A stretch of 64,000 nt of DNA from Paenibacillus sp. FSL K6-1330. GTDB taxonomy: Bacteria; Bacillota; Bacilli; Paenibacillales; Paenibacillaceae. The position numbers and the translations under genes were made by a program. The DNA lies in assembly GCF_037976825.1 (NCBI RefSeq), contig NZ_CP150269.1, positions 6,213,501 to 6,277,500 on the forward strand, read 5' to 3'. Shown here piece by piece: positions 18,101 to 27,099 of the stretch (position 1 is its first letter; each line of letters opens with the position of its first letter). Below the pieces are notes generated by a model. The model was not told the DNA's origin. It did not search any database and worked only from the letters and a program-made list of their open reading frames with translations.

Positions 18101-20752
18101 TTATTGTTCGGCTAGAAAGGAAGGTAGGCATATATCAAGATAAGCATTTCCTCCCACATTCCATATTTGTACATGCCCCAAAGTATTTATTGTAATTTCA
18201 AGGGGGAGTAACGCGCTGCCAGAAGACCATAGAGATCCGAAGACTATTACATCAGATGGTCGATATCCCTCTGGAAGTGTGAATAGCAAAACTCCGTTTC
18301 CTGTCGTACCTCCCTCTGGGCGTCCTATAATGTAAACATTTCCTAGCGAGTCCCTTCGATATCTCAATATACCCGTCCAAGAGTTTAGTAGCGTTGGTGA
18401 AATCCAATCCGGCTGCGAATACTTATCTGCCTTCTTATTCATCAATACAGATACAGCGGTGGCATTCTGTTGTACCTTGCCAGTCAGTTCTTGGAGCATC
18501 GACATTTCGTTAGCCGCATACGATCCGGTGAATGGAACGATAGGTGATTTATCTAGCATCAGGTATGTGACGGAGTACGCGGCGGAAGGGTCGAATTTCT
18601 CTTTATTAACACTAGCCCATGCAGGTCCATTTGAAACTTCCAAAGCTGTTCCTGGAGTCCGAAACCCGGAACTATCAGGCGTGATGCGCATTCCGTTTCT
18701 GTAAAATTCGATAAGTAAAGAGGCTTTGTTTTTCAGTGGGTATTTTGCACCGTTGAATGTTGCAACACCATTGCTTGCAACTGAAAGCTGGTTGCTTTCC
18801 CTTACCACAATTCCCGTCCCAACCTCGATTAAGTTATCGCCATCATTAAACGTTAACGTGCCTTCAGATATGATAGGTTCGACTGTTGGCATTGCGAGTC
18901 GGTAAACGAGTTGGTACGGCGTCCAATTTGGCGCTTGTGTAGTCGGAAGCGTAAACGTCCCATCAACCCAAATACGATTAACACCGTCTAACCTGCGAGC
19001 CCATAATTTTATGCCTGTACCGTTGTATAGGTTGTTCACGGGATTATCAGGCGTCTGCAAACCTTCGGATACGATTGCAGAGCCGTTATACATCGTCCAA
19101 CCCATAAAGAATGCCTTAATCTCGTCAGGTGTCGGAGTGTAGTTGTCACCCCATCCGCTGTCTGCACTGGAAACACCTATTCCTAGACCTATAGCCCCAC
19201 CACCCCAATCAGCTATACTGTATAAATCTACTGCGCTTGATGGTAGACCTCCTTTTAAATAAGTTCCATCATATTTTGTCACAACTGGTTGATTAGTTTT
19301 ATTTCTATCAACAATATCTGTAAGTAGTCGTACACATTTTCCCCCTGAGTATGAATTAAAATACCCGTATTGATGGTTGAAGTCAAAGACTAGCTTCTTC
19401 CACTTCGCAAGCTTGGTATACTGCCCGCCCTTCTCGAACACTTCGTCAGCATTCACACCTGTCACCGGATCGGAGTATAAGTCCGTTTGCAGCGCAAATA
19501 TACAGTCTTCACGAGCTTTATGTGTTTTGACCGTAGTTCCGAGATTAAGCGTAATATCTTCGATAACATAGTCACCAACAGCCGCATCTTGAGGTGCTAC
19601 AATACGAACCTCCATAGTTTTGATGTTTGCCGGAGTAGCAAATATATCTGTTCCAGTACCTGTTCCGCTGACGGAGGTTCCAGGTGTGTCTAATACATAC
19701 AACCCCGATTCATCGTAACCCAGTACATCAACGTACACTCCATCATATTTTTCTAGGCCATTTAGAGTGATTTTTGCACGAAGTGTATATTTAGTATTCG
19801 GTATAGCCGGAATGAGTTCAGACCGGTATTCCACGATCGTTGAACCTGTCGCTTTTACTATAGCTGAATATTCAGATAGCACTTTCGTTGAACTTTCCAC
19901 CGAGCCTTCAAATAGTGTAGGAGCCAAATTATCTCCGTACCGAATCACATACGGATTTCGGACAGGCTGAATACTATCGACGTAGGGATATTTAATATCC
20001 ATTTGTTCTGAGGAATATAATGTGATGCTGTTATACTCTGATTGTGAAATTTCATACAAACTTACGTTTTTAACATCAAAGTTGACGGCAGCATATACCC
20101 CACCCGCGTAACAAACTCCAACTATAATATCAAAAGCGGTGTCAGCCGATTTTGTAAACCCATAATAAATTCTTTGCCAAATCCCCAGTTTAGTCTTATC
20201 AACAGTATCTGCCCCAATTCCAACATTTGCGCCTACTTTAATTAACCCGCTACCAGAAATGCTGTTTACTTTCACTTCTGCCGATATTACGTAATATTTC
20301 CCAGCAAGAGCAAGAAAAGCTGAGCCCCCTACTTGTCTATATATGATGTAACCTTCGTCTGTATTTTTAACAGCTACATTTATAGCCTCAGTATTGTTAC
20401 CAGTTGTGCCTGACCCAACACTTAAGGTAGTTGTCGCCGGATTTGATACGCTTCGATTAATCCTCCGTCCAGCCAAATTCACCAACGTCCGCCCTTTAAT
20501 CCCGCTCAACTTAAATGGCGCACTCCGCTCCGCGTTCACGATCTGAAGCCCCGGCTGCAGTATGACTTCCCTGCGCTCTTCCGTGTCCAGACGCTTTTCC
20601 AATGCGCCGATGGCCTCACTGCTTTCACCCGCGAACCGATCTACGGCATCCGCGTTCTGATCAATATATTTCTCCAGATCGAAATACGTCGTGGACGGCG
20701 AGGTTCGATCGATTTTGTTCAACCCGATATTCGGCGTAACCGGATTCGTCAT
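18101..20752 (-). CDS. Tail fibre / receptor-binding protein (module A)
   Basis: 883 residues, the largest gene of the locus. Residues 1-75 (TPNIGLNKIDRTSPSTTYFDLEKYID plus a coiled coil) form the baseplate-docking head, related to the start of fibre B (TPNLGLLKKD). The middle has beta-rich carbohydrate-binding-like stretches. The last 90 residues (LRYRRDSLGNVYIIGRPEGGTT, then FTLPEGYRPSD) are typical of distal fibre tips. Base composition changes inside the gene: the first 300 bases (20752 to about 20460) are GC-rich like the neighbours, while the rest is clearly richer in A/T. This suggests replacement of the receptor-binding part by recombination. It starts directly after the XkdU stop. 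It should set the target range of module A particles. Confidence 0.8.
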   Translation of the reverse strand: MTNPVTPNIGLNKIDRTSPSTTYFDLEKYIDQNADAVDRFAGESSEAIGALEKRLDTEERREVILQPGLQIVNAERSAPFKLSGIKGRTLVNLAGRRINRSVSNPATTTLSVGSGTTGNNTEAINVAVKNTDEGYIIYRQVGGSAFLALAGKYYVISAEVKVNSISGSGLIKVGANVGIGADTVDKTKLGIWQRIYYGFTKSADTAFDIIVGVCYAGGVYAAVNFDVKNVSLYEISQSEYNSITLYSSEQMDIKYPYVDSIQPVRNPYVIRYGDNLAPTLFEGSVESSTKVLSEYSAIVKATGSTIVEYRSELIPAIPNTKYTLRAKITLNGLEKYDGVYVDVLGYDESGLYVLDTPGTSVSGTGTGTDIFATPANIKTMEVRIVAPQDAAVGDYVIEDITLNLGTTVKTHKAREDCIFALQTDLYSDPVTGVNADEVFEKGGQYTKLAKWKKLVFDFNHQYGYFNSYSGGKCVRLLTDIVDRNKTNQPVVTKYDGTYLKGGLPSSAVDLYSIADWGGGAIGLGIGVSSADSGWGDNYTPTPDEIKAFFMGWTMYNGSAIVSEGLQTPDNPVNNLYNGTGIKLWARRLDGVNRIWVDGTFTLPTTQAPNWTPYQLVYRLAMPTVEPIISEGTLTFNDGDNLIEVGTGIVVRESNQLSVASNGVATFNGAKYPLKNKASLLIEFYRNGMRITPDSSGFRTPGTALEVSNGPAWASVNKEKFDPSAAYSVTYLMLDKSPIVPFTGSYAANEMSMLQELTGKVQQNATAVSVLMNKKADKYSQPDWISPTLLNSWTGILRYRRDSLGNVYIIGRPEGGTTGNGVLLFTLPEGYRPSDVIVFGSLWSSGSALLPLEITINTLGHVQIWNVGGNAYLDICLPSFLAEQ

Positions 20753-21298
20753 TTAGGCTCCTCCTCCCAACAATCTGTCTTGTGTCGTTGCTGATATTTC
20801 CTCAAAGGTCATGCCCTCCACTTCAGCTATGGTGAGATAACGTAGTGCGTAATCGACCGCAATATGTGCTGGTTTGATCTCCTCGATGGCCGATTTCAAA
20901 TCACTTAAATTCGGCGGGATGCCCAGCGTATCTCGAAAATGAATCGTCACTTTATACTCCGCTGGCTGGACGGATACCTCGATGCTACCCCGCTCATAGG
21001 CTTGCGCCACATTTTTGAGCATGCTGGCAGACACCTTGCCGCTCCCCCGCATCTTCGAAATGATGACCGAACGACGCTGCTCGATCGGCTTGTAGAGGTT
21101 CACCGGAATGTTCAAGTCCTGCTCGAACCGGGACAGCGCCCACGTAGCGGTTTCGGGATAATACTGGTCCAACTGATCCTCCAGTTCCTGCGCCAGCTTG
21201 TCCAACTCAGCCCCTTCGGCTCCGGCAATAGCTTTCATTTCTCGAACATCGTGATAAAAGGACGGCAGGTAACCCAGCCAGGCTTCAGCTTTACTCAT
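20753..21298 (-). CDS. xkdU: XkdU-type baseplate protein, DUF2313 (module A)
   Basis: 181 residues, matching YmfQ/XkdU (DUF2313) proteins. Family segments are LGYLPSFYHDVREMKAIAGAEGAELDKL, YPETATWALSRFEQDLNIP, KPIEQRRSVIISKMRG and IPPNLSDLKSAIEEIKPAHIAVDYALRY. It joins the baseplate wedge to the fibre in contractile tails. It overlaps the end of XkdT by 8 bases and its TAA is followed at once by the fibre ATG, so translation is tightly coupled. A clear paralogue lies in module B (31462-32028). Confidence 0.9.
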   Translation of the reverse strand: MSKAEAWLGYLPSFYHDVREMKAIAGAEGAELDKLAQELEDQLDQYYPETATWALSRFEQDLNIPVNLYKPIEQRRSVIISKMRGSGKVSASMLKNVAQAYERGSIEVSVQPAEYKVTIHFRDTLGIPPNLSDLKSAIEEIKPAHIAVDYALRYLTIAEVEGMTFEEISATTQDRLLGGGA

Positions 21299-22352
21299 CT
21301 ACTGTCACCGTCCCCAAGACAGCTACCGCTTCCGGCTCGATCAGAAGGCTGTCCGTTCCTCCGTTCACGGTCAATATCTCGTAGTCGATGACTGCCGGAA
21401 TATCCAAGATCACATTGGCAATCCGGTTATACCGGACCAGCGGATCGGACATTGCCAGGTCTTTGAGATACTGACGAACCCCCTGCTCAATGGCTTCCTG
21501 CACGCCATCCATGCCGGCTCCATCGAGCAGCGTAACCTGTACTTCAATATGGACAGGCACTTCAGCCGCCCCAACAACAGTGACAACCGAACCGACAGGA
21601 GCTGCGCCTTCCCCCATGCCATCCATGGTCGGATCGATATACTGCTGCACTGATTCCACTACGGAAGGCGTAGGCGATCGCATCTCGTTATCCAGCAGCA
21701 CCACCTTGACGGTGCCCGGACCATCCCATAACGGAAAAGCTTTGGCCTTGCCAACCCCGGCTTTCTCCCTCGCCCACAGTTCATACTGATTCCGGTTTGC
21801 ACTGGTCACGGGACGGGAGATTTTTTCGCGGTATCGGTCATACAACGCTTCATCCGATTCGGTATCTTCGCCAGGTACCCAGAGCTCCATCAGCTCCGCC
21901 TTCACCAAGCCTTCGACGTATTCCAGCGGAAGCAGCGAGCCGAATCGGCGGTTGCCTTCCTTCCCGCTTGTCTCGCATTCCAGCACATATTGCCCTGCAT
22001 CCAGACGGGTGATGACTTTGTAATTCAGCGGATCCAATGAAAAACGACTCCCTAGAGGCACATCTACCGCGGTACCGTTATTGCCTGAGAAGTGTCCCAG
22101 AAGCTGTGCTTTTGTAGCCTGCTTCCGGGTCAGACCCGACCATGCAATACTCCGATCCAAAAATTCGCCCGAGGCCGTAGCGGCAAATTTCAAGTTCATG
22201 GAGTACCCCAATTCCACATACATCTGGGCAAGCTCAGCTGCAGAAGGTGCCAACGCATCGTAGATGATGCTGCCTTCCCTTTTATCCATTCCATCCGGAA
22301 TACGGTCCATCATCCGCTCCAGAATTGCTTCGTACGTCTGTTCCTCAACCAT
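21291..22352 (-). CDS. xkdT: XkdT-type baseplate J protein (module A)
   Basis: 353 residues of the baseplate J/gp47 family. Seen are the N-terminal YEAILERMMDRIPDGMDKREGSIIYDALAP and central GLVKAELMELWVPGEDTESDEALYDRYREKI. The C-terminal part VGKAKAFPLWDGPGTVKVVLLD, followed by VVESVQQYIDPTMDGMGEGAAPVGSVVTV, is the most diagnostic. The protein forms the baseplate wedge that triggers sheath contraction. It overlaps XkdS by 8 bases upstream and XkdU by 8 downstream. Module B has a 385-residue paralogue. Confidence 0.93.
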   Translation of the reverse strand: MVEEQTYEAILERMMDRIPDGMDKREGSIIYDALAPSAAELAQMYVELGYSMNLKFAATASGEFLDRSIAWSGLTRKQATKAQLLGHFSGNNGTAVDVPLGSRFSLDPLNYKVITRLDAGQYVLECETSGKEGNRRFGSLLPLEYVEGLVKAELMELWVPGEDTESDEALYDRYREKISRPVTSANRNQYELWAREKAGVGKAKAFPLWDGPGTVKVVLLDNEMRSPTPSVVESVQQYIDPTMDGMGEGAAPVGSVVTVVGAAEVPVHIEVQVTLLDGAGMDGVQEAIEQGVRQYLKDLAMSDPLVRYNRIANVILDIPAVIDYEILTVNGGTDSLLIEPEAVAVLGTVTVDE

Positions 22353-22761
22353 CCTCTCTCACCTCCTTGGTCATATTGAAAGCCCCATACACGCTTCGGA
22401 CCGTAAATTCCGCCACGGCCTGATCGCCCACAAAGGTAATATTCATATCATCTACCGACAAAATGCGGTCATCCTGCAGCAGCGCTTCCTTGATATGCCG
22501 CTCGATTTCAGCATAGGCCCACAGTGGGTCGCGGCCAATGACGGAGTCCAGTTCCTGCCCATAGTTACTGCTGTAGATCAGATGTTCAAAGCGGCGCGTC
22601 TGAAGGATTTTTACGACAGCCTGTTTAACGGCCTCAAGACCGTCAATGTGACCGGATATCGTTCCTTCCTCCAGATTCAAGTCATATGTCAAGCTAGGCT
22701 GTGCCATTGTTTCCACGATCTCGCTACTCGGTTGCAGCGTTCCACCCTGCGGGATCATCAC
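22345..22761 (-). CDS. xkdS: XkdS-type baseplate protein, DUF2634 (module A)
   Basis: 138 residues with DUF2634 features: YDLNLEEGTISGHIDGLEAVKQAVVKILQTRRFEHLIYSSNYGQELDSVIG. The RFEHLIYSSNYG block is characteristic of XkdS and gpW/gp25-like wedge proteins. It should sit in the inner baseplate. Start and stop overlap both neighbours by a few bases, indicating translational coupling within the baseplate block. Confidence 0.9.
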   Translation of the reverse strand: MMIPQGGTLQPSSEIVETMAQPSLTYDLNLEEGTISGHIDGLEAVKQAVVKILQTRRFEHLIYSSNYGQELDSVIGRDPLWAYAEIERHIKEALLQDDRILSVDDMNITFVGDQAVAEFTVRSVYGAFNMTKEVREDG

Positions 22762-23054
22762 GGCTTCACCAACCGATCCAGCACGAGATACGTTTGTCCG
22801 CCCTGGTAACGAATGAGCAGGACCGTATCACCAATCTCCAGCCCTTTTCGAATTACATACTCCACGCCGCCAATGTTCAACTTGTACTCGGTCATCGATT
22901 CTCCGATAACTAAAAAATCCTCCGTCAGGCTGAAACGCTGATCCACGTTCACCTCGAGAGGATGTGTTGATGTGACTATGCCATACAGCACCGCCATCGG
23001 GTTTGTGCTTCCCACGGCGCTGAGACTGGCTTTTTTGATAATATCCAGCATCAC
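22758..23054 (-). CDS. xkdR: XkdR-type tail protein, DUF2577 (module A)
   Basis: 98 residues with the DUF2577 layout: MLDIIKKASLSAVGSTNPMAVLYGIVTSTHPLEVNVDQRFSLTEDFLVIGE, then GDTVLLIRYQGGQTYLVLDRL. It resembles a small OB/beta-barrel protein at the baseplate hub. The second Met is an equally possible start. It lies 3 bases after XkdQ and overlaps XkdS by 4. Confidence 0.88.
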   Translation of the reverse strand: MMLDIIKKASLSAVGSTNPMAVLYGIVTSTHPLEVNVDQRFSLTEDFLVIGESMTEYKLNIGGVEYVIRKGLEIGDTVLLIRYQGGQTYLVLDRLVKP

Positions 23055-23057
23055 TGC

Positions 23058-24023
23058 TTACACCACCTTCATATTCAGCGACATCGTATGCGTACCGTCC
23101 GAAAATTTATGCGTACATTCATCGATGAGATACGGCTTCAAGCCTTCTTCTGGAAGATTCACATAGATCGTGTTTCCGGCACGAACCCGCAAATCTCCAA
23201 TAGCCTCGATCGACAACGTCTGCTGCTCCCTGTTCTTCAACTCCAGCAAGTTCTGCGCTAACTGCTTCAATTGAGCGGGGTTCATGTTCTCGTCAGAAAC
23301 CTCATACAGCTGGAGCAGCCCCCACTGGGCAATGTTCTGCCCATGCTGGTAAACATACACGTCCCTCTTCCCGGTTTCCTTGTTGTCCCTCACGACTTTG
23401 ACGCGGTTGTACGTCTCGTTGTCGATGCTTTTTTTATATGAAAAATCCGTCATGAGGCTGTCTTCTCCCACCGCGAGTTTAAGCAGCATGTCGTTAATGT
23501 TGGTCAACGTCAGTTCACCGTACTGATCGTAAAACATATAGTACTGCTTGGTCGCGATCAACGTGGCCTCCAGAGCCTTGCAGATCATATCGATCAGTTT
23601 TTTGTCCGCTTCCAGCATCGCAGGGATCGTATGGCCGGTATCGGCAAGCGTGCCTGTCTTCAGATTGAAATCCTTGGCAATCTTCCGAATGATATCCTCC
23701 ACCTTGGCATTCGTGAACCGGTAGGTGTCGTTGCTGGACAGGTAACGCAGCTGGTCATACGCCATCACCTTGACCTCAGCATCCATACCCCACTCCTTGG
23801 AAAAAACATAGCCATAAAACAGATCCTTATTATCCTTCCGAAAGCGCACAATGTCGCCGTTTTCCACTTCGAATTCCTTGCTCTGTGCAAGACCATCGTT
23901 CACATAGTTGATATCCAGACTCGCCGGCTTCGCTTGACGGGTTGTTTTCCACGTAATGTCGGTGACAATCTGACCCAGATCCCACACGCTTCCGTTCTTG
24001 CGGTCAATCATCAGTTCAATCAT
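23058..24023 (-). CDS. xkdQ: XkdQ-type hub protein, gpD/gp27-like (module A)
   Basis: 321 residues. Conserved XkdQ segments include WDLGQIVTDITWKTTRQAKPASLDINYV, VRFRKDNKDLFYGYVFSKEWG, MAYDQLRYLSSNDTYRF and LELKNREQQTLSIEAIGDLRVRAGNTIYV. Such proteins form the hub of the baseplate around the spike. The gene follows the LysM gene by 12 bases. The module B paralogue (34008-34985) is of the same length but low identity by eye, so this is not a recent duplication. Confidence 0.9.
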   Translation of the reverse strand: MIELMIDRKNGSVWDLGQIVTDITWKTTRQAKPASLDINYVNDGLAQSKEFEVENGDIVRFRKDNKDLFYGYVFSKEWGMDAEVKVMAYDQLRYLSSNDTYRFTNAKVEDIIRKIAKDFNLKTGTLADTGHTIPAMLEADKKLIDMICKALEATLIATKQYYMFYDQYGELTLTNINDMLLKLAVGEDSLMTDFSYKKSIDNETYNRVKVVRDNKETGKRDVYVYQHGQNIAQWGLLQLYEVSDENMNPAQLKQLAQNLLELKNREQQTLSIEAIGDLRVRAGNTIYVNLPEEGLKPYLIDECTHKFSDGTHTMSLNMKVV

Positions 24024-24035
24024 GGCGCCACCTCT

Positions 24036-24755
24036 TTAGGGAATCTTGAGAACCCGGCCGATAGCCAGCTTCCGGACCTCATGGTCTTTAATTCCGTTCA
24101 GTTTTTGGATGTCAGTATGACGGGAACCGCTGCCGAGCAGCTTTTGGGCAATGCTCCACAGGGTGTCGCCTTTGGCGACCGTGTAGGAGGTTGGTTTTTT
24201 GCGGTCATCCGGCCGGTCTTTCTTTTTCACGGCTGCCGCTTTTTTGTCTTTTACCGGTACCACCTTCCGAGCCCCATAAAACACATATCGTTTGAGCGAA
24301 ATCGAGAACTCGATATCTTCCGGCGATCCGGACATCGTATTCCAGTTGAAACTTTCGATGGAGGCCGCCATGTTGATGCCAAAAGACTTCATGGCCCGCA
24401 CCACATTCTTACCGTCCGTACCGCTCAGCGGATCGGGAACGAGCCCCGTCATGACAAAACGCACAGGTCTCCGGCTCTCCATCCAGCCCTTAATGGTATT
24501 TACGTAATCGATCGGCAGCTTCAGCTCCTGGTCAGACCTTAGATGGACAAAGGGGTACATCCTACCCGGAAAAAAACTTTCAAACGAGATCTCCGTCAAC
24601 TTGGGATGCAGAATCGCATTTACTTCACCAAGCCCCGCTACCGTATAGGATTTGCCTTCTCCGCTATCCTTCACATCAATCCGCTCGGGGTTCACAGGAA
24701 ACCGAAAAACCTCCTCCTGGTTATTGAAGCTCAGAAAAAATCCATAATCGCTCAT
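24036..24755 (-). CDS. xkdP: XkdP-type LysM tail protein (module A)
   Basis: 239 residues starting at ATG 24755 behind GAGGGGGTG; an earlier in-frame start is less likely. The N-terminal 170 residues are the XkdP domain (FFLSFNNQEEVFRFPVNPERIDV, EISFESFFPGRMYPFVHL, VRFVMTGLVPDPLSG). A basic linker follows. The last 50 are a LysM domain (YTVAKGDTLWSIAQKLLGSG, then LNGIKDHEVRKLAIGRVLKIP). The LysM part probably helps the tail tip contact peptidoglycan or seats the tape measure. The start is one base past the tape-measure stop. Confidence 0.92.
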   Translation of the reverse strand: MSDYGFFLSFNNQEEVFRFPVNPERIDVKDSGEGKSYTVAGLGEVNAILHPKLTEISFESFFPGRMYPFVHLRSDQELKLPIDYVNTIKGWMESRRPVRFVMTGLVPDPLSGTDGKNVVRAMKSFGINMAASIESFNWNTMSGSPEDIEFSISLKRYVFYGARKVVPVKDKKAAAVKKKDRPDDRKKPTSYTVAKGDTLWSIAQKLLGSGSRHTDIQKLNGIKDHEVRKLAIGRVLKIP

Positions 24756-24756
24756 G

Positions 24757-26454
24757 CTACAGATACACCCCCTCGGCACTGGACACAAACTGCTCCTCCA
24801 GCGTTCGGTTAATTCTCGACATGATGGTATCCAGATCGGCCCCGGAGTTAATATCTCCTGTTGTCATCTGCACGGTAGGCGTCAGGGTAATCATATTGCT
24901 GATCGCATTCACTTCTGCCAGATCACGCATGATTTTCAGATCCTCGCTCGCCACGTCCACCGAGTTATCCACTTTACCAATGGAATCAATGCTTCCACCC
25001 GCAGGAGCTACCGGGATTGGGGCCGTTGCCATGGCAGGCATGGACGGAGTTAGGGCTGTTTTTGGAACGGGAACATCGTATCCGGTTTTCCCCATATTGT
25101 ACTGTTCCAATAATTCCTCGTTGCTCTTGCCCGTGTCCTTAGCTGGCATGAATTGATTTTTGAACTTATCTATGGAGAAATCTTCAATATAGTCCTGCCC
25201 TTTATCCTTGAATTTCGTAAAATCTGCCTTATATTCAATCTCCGCAATTTGCTTGGTATCCACGCCAAGAACCTTGCCAAAAAAGCCCGCTACCGCGTTA
25301 ACACCTTTAATGATTCCGTTAATAACTGAAATGACCGTGTTAACCGTGTTTTGCGCCAGATCGACAATGAAACCAAATACGTTGCTAAATATCTGCTTAA
25401 GGCCCATAGTCACCACTTGCCAAGCCCCGAATGCGGCCATAGCAGCGATAACTAATGAAATTAATAGCATAAGAGGATTAGCCTTAACCACCATATTAAA
25501 TAATCTCATTGCACCTGCCGCTATATTCGTAACCGTAGCCATCACAGTTTGCGCCGCAGTAAACGCGTAAGCTGATATTCTTCCCATGATCATCCCTGCA
25601 TTTAACATTGCAAAAAAAACACCCACTAAAGCGATAACAGGAAGCAACCCCATAAATATAGTGACCAGATTCCATATGGTGTTACCGACACCAGCAATCG
25701 TAGCTTTAATGAATTCCCAGGCTGGAGGGATCATTTGCGCTACCCACAAAAACCCCTCAGCAATTACGGTTAATCCTATGGATATAGCATCAATAAAAGG
25801 CTGGAAAGTCCCGTTTTCAAAAGCTGCATTCAACATATCCAGAATTGGCATGATGGCAGCTAATGCGCCACCCCCCATCTGAACAAAAGAATTGTTGACG
25901 GATCCCATTAGTTGCTTCCACTTATTAACAGGCGAATCCAGCATGGCATTCATAGCTTCCTGTGTCATGCCTGATTTTTGCAGCAGTTTGTCCATGGATG
26001 AAAGAAATGCAGTAAAATTACCTTTAGATGATACGATTTCTGCATTAAAGCTTTTAATCTGGGAATCAGGAATATTAAAATCTTTAGCTAGAGAGCTGGT
26101 ATCGCCACGCATCGCACTCATAATCGCCCCTGTTGCATCTTTTGAACTCTTGCCGTCTGTTGATAGTGTGCTCATTCGATCAGCGAAGCCATTTAATTGC
26201 GCAATTTGATCTGAGTTTTTAGTCATTGACATGAACGTTAAAGCATTATTTAACGAATCGTTAATATCTAACCCGGTTTTCAATGCATTCTGTTTAATGT
26301 TTTCGAATATAGCTGAACCTACCTCAGCATCACCAGTCTTAACTTTAAAGAAGTCTTCCGTTACTTGTTCTTTTGCTACTGGAATAATCGTCATTTTCGC
26401 AACAAAGTCGGCCATATTATTTAAGCGCAGGAGTGCATCCTTTACACTCGCCAT
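24757..26454 (-). CDS. Tape measure protein (module A)
   Basis: 565 residues, the XkdO position. The first 200 residues are helical and polar (MASVKDALLRLNNMADFVAKM, then GFADRMSTLSTDGKSSKDATGAIMSAMRGD). Several long hydrophobic helices follow between about 215 and 400 (ISIGLTVIAEGFLWVAQM, LLPVIALVGVFFAMLNAGM, LMLLISLVIAAMAAFGAW), as in tape measures that later insert into the target membrane. The start is behind AAAGGGGGTGAAGG. It lies straight after the frameshifted chaperone, the usual order. The gene is more A/T-rich than its neighbours. Its length is almost the same as the module B tape measure (580), so the two tails should be of similar length. Confidence 0.85.
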   Translation of the reverse strand: MASVKDALLRLNNMADFVAKMTIIPVAKEQVTEDFFKVKTGDAEVGSAIFENIKQNALKTGLDINDSLNNALTFMSMTKNSDQIAQLNGFADRMSTLSTDGKSSKDATGAIMSAMRGDTSSLAKDFNIPDSQIKSFNAEIVSSKGNFTAFLSSMDKLLQKSGMTQEAMNAMLDSPVNKWKQLMGSVNNSFVQMGGGALAAIMPILDMLNAAFENGTFQPFIDAISIGLTVIAEGFLWVAQMIPPAWEFIKATIAGVGNTIWNLVTIFMGLLPVIALVGVFFAMLNAGMIMGRISAYAFTAAQTVMATVTNIAAGAMRLFNMVVKANPLMLLISLVIAAMAAFGAWQVVTMGLKQIFSNVFGFIVDLAQNTVNTVISVINGIIKGVNAVAGFFGKVLGVDTKQIAEIEYKADFTKFKDKGQDYIEDFSIDKFKNQFMPAKDTGKSNEELLEQYNMGKTGYDVPVPKTALTPSMPAMATAPIPVAPAGGSIDSIGKVDNSVDVASEDLKIMRDLAEVNAISNMITLTPTVQMTTGDINSGADLDTIMSRINRTLEEQFVSSAEGVYL

Positions 26455-26477
26455 TCCTTCACCCCCTTTTCTACAAC

Positions 26478-26651
26478 CTATCTCCGCTTCCGGACTCGCT
26501 CACGCTTCTCCTTCTCCACCCGCATCGAGATCATGGCATAGATGGCGGCCCGTTCCCGGACCGTCATCGCCATGAGCTGGTGAGGAAGGATGTGCAGTTC
26601 ATGGAGGGCGTAGTACGAATAGTTCGCATCACCGTCACCCTCTTTAATTAG
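26478..26651 (-). CDS. -1 frame extension of the module A tail chaperone
   Basis: A 57-codon stretch open in the -1 frame relative to the chaperone gene, entered at the slippery heptamer 26651-26657 and ending at a TAG at 26478, 24 bases before the tape-measure ATG. The product would begin LIKEGDGDANYSYYALHELH and end in a very basic helix (RVEKEKRERVRKRR). There is no start codon with a ribosome site at its head, which fits synthesis only as a frameshift fusion of about 197 residues. This is the same arrangement as lambda G-GT and many contractile-tail chaperones. Confidence 0.85.
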   Translation of the reverse strand, partial: LIKEGDGDANYSYYALHELHILPHQLMAMTVRERAAIYAMISMRVEKEKRERVRKRR

Positions 26652-27070
26652 TTTTTTACGTCATCCACCAGTTCGTTCATATCCCGGTCAAAACCGTTTA
26701 GGGCTTGTACCCGCTCGCCAAGCGCGGCAAATTCGCCGGGCAGCAGCATTTTGCGGAGCAGGGACTCTGCACCGAGCACGCCGTAGGATTTTTGCAGCTC
26801 GCTGTTTTTTAAATCCGGGAAGATGACACTTGATACCATCAGCTTCGCCATATAGTCATTCGGGTCGATTTCCGGGGTGAATACGCCGTTCTTGCCTTTA
26901 ACCTTACGGGTAGCGGCTTTGCGGCACTCCTGATTCTCTTCCTCCGTGATGCTGCGCAGCTTCCAAGGCACAGGGCTTCCTTCAGCATTCTTAAAACGAA
27001 CAGAGACCACGAATTCCTCCGTGATCTCTGCAGACGACTGCCCAGCAAAAAACATACTAAAATCGCTCAT
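26648..27070 (-). CDS. xkdN: XkdN-type tail assembly chaperone (module A)
   Basis: 140 residues of the phage tail-assembly-chaperone family: VSVRFKNAEGSPVPWKLRSITEEENQECRKAATRK, DYMAKLMVSSVIFPDLKNSELQKSYGVLGAESLLRKMLLPGEFAALGERVQALNGFD. It ends at VDDVKN and TAA. The chaperone coats the tape measure during tail assembly and is made in a short form and a rarer -1 frameshift form. It lies 29 bases after the tube gene. The paralogue in module B is 151 residues. Confidence 0.9.
   Translation of the reverse strand: MSDFSMFFAGQSSAEITEEFVVSVRFKNAEGSPVPWKLRSITEEENQECRKAATRKVKGKNGVFTPEIDPNDYMAKLMVSSVIFPDLKNSELQKSYGVLGAESLLRKMLLPGEFAALGERVQALNGFDRDMNELVDDVKN
26651..26657 (-). promoter_or_regulatory. 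Programmed -1 frameshift site A_AAA_AAC (module A)
   Basis: Minus-strand heptamer A AAA AAC in exact X XXY YYZ register with the chaperone frame (GTA AAA AAC TAA). It sits directly against the zero-frame stop codon. The -1 frame continues for 57 codons. The same heptamer in the same place is found in module B (37614-37620). Confidence 0.85.
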
Positions 27071-27099
27071 ATTCCTTCCTCCTCATTCAATGTTAAGTA

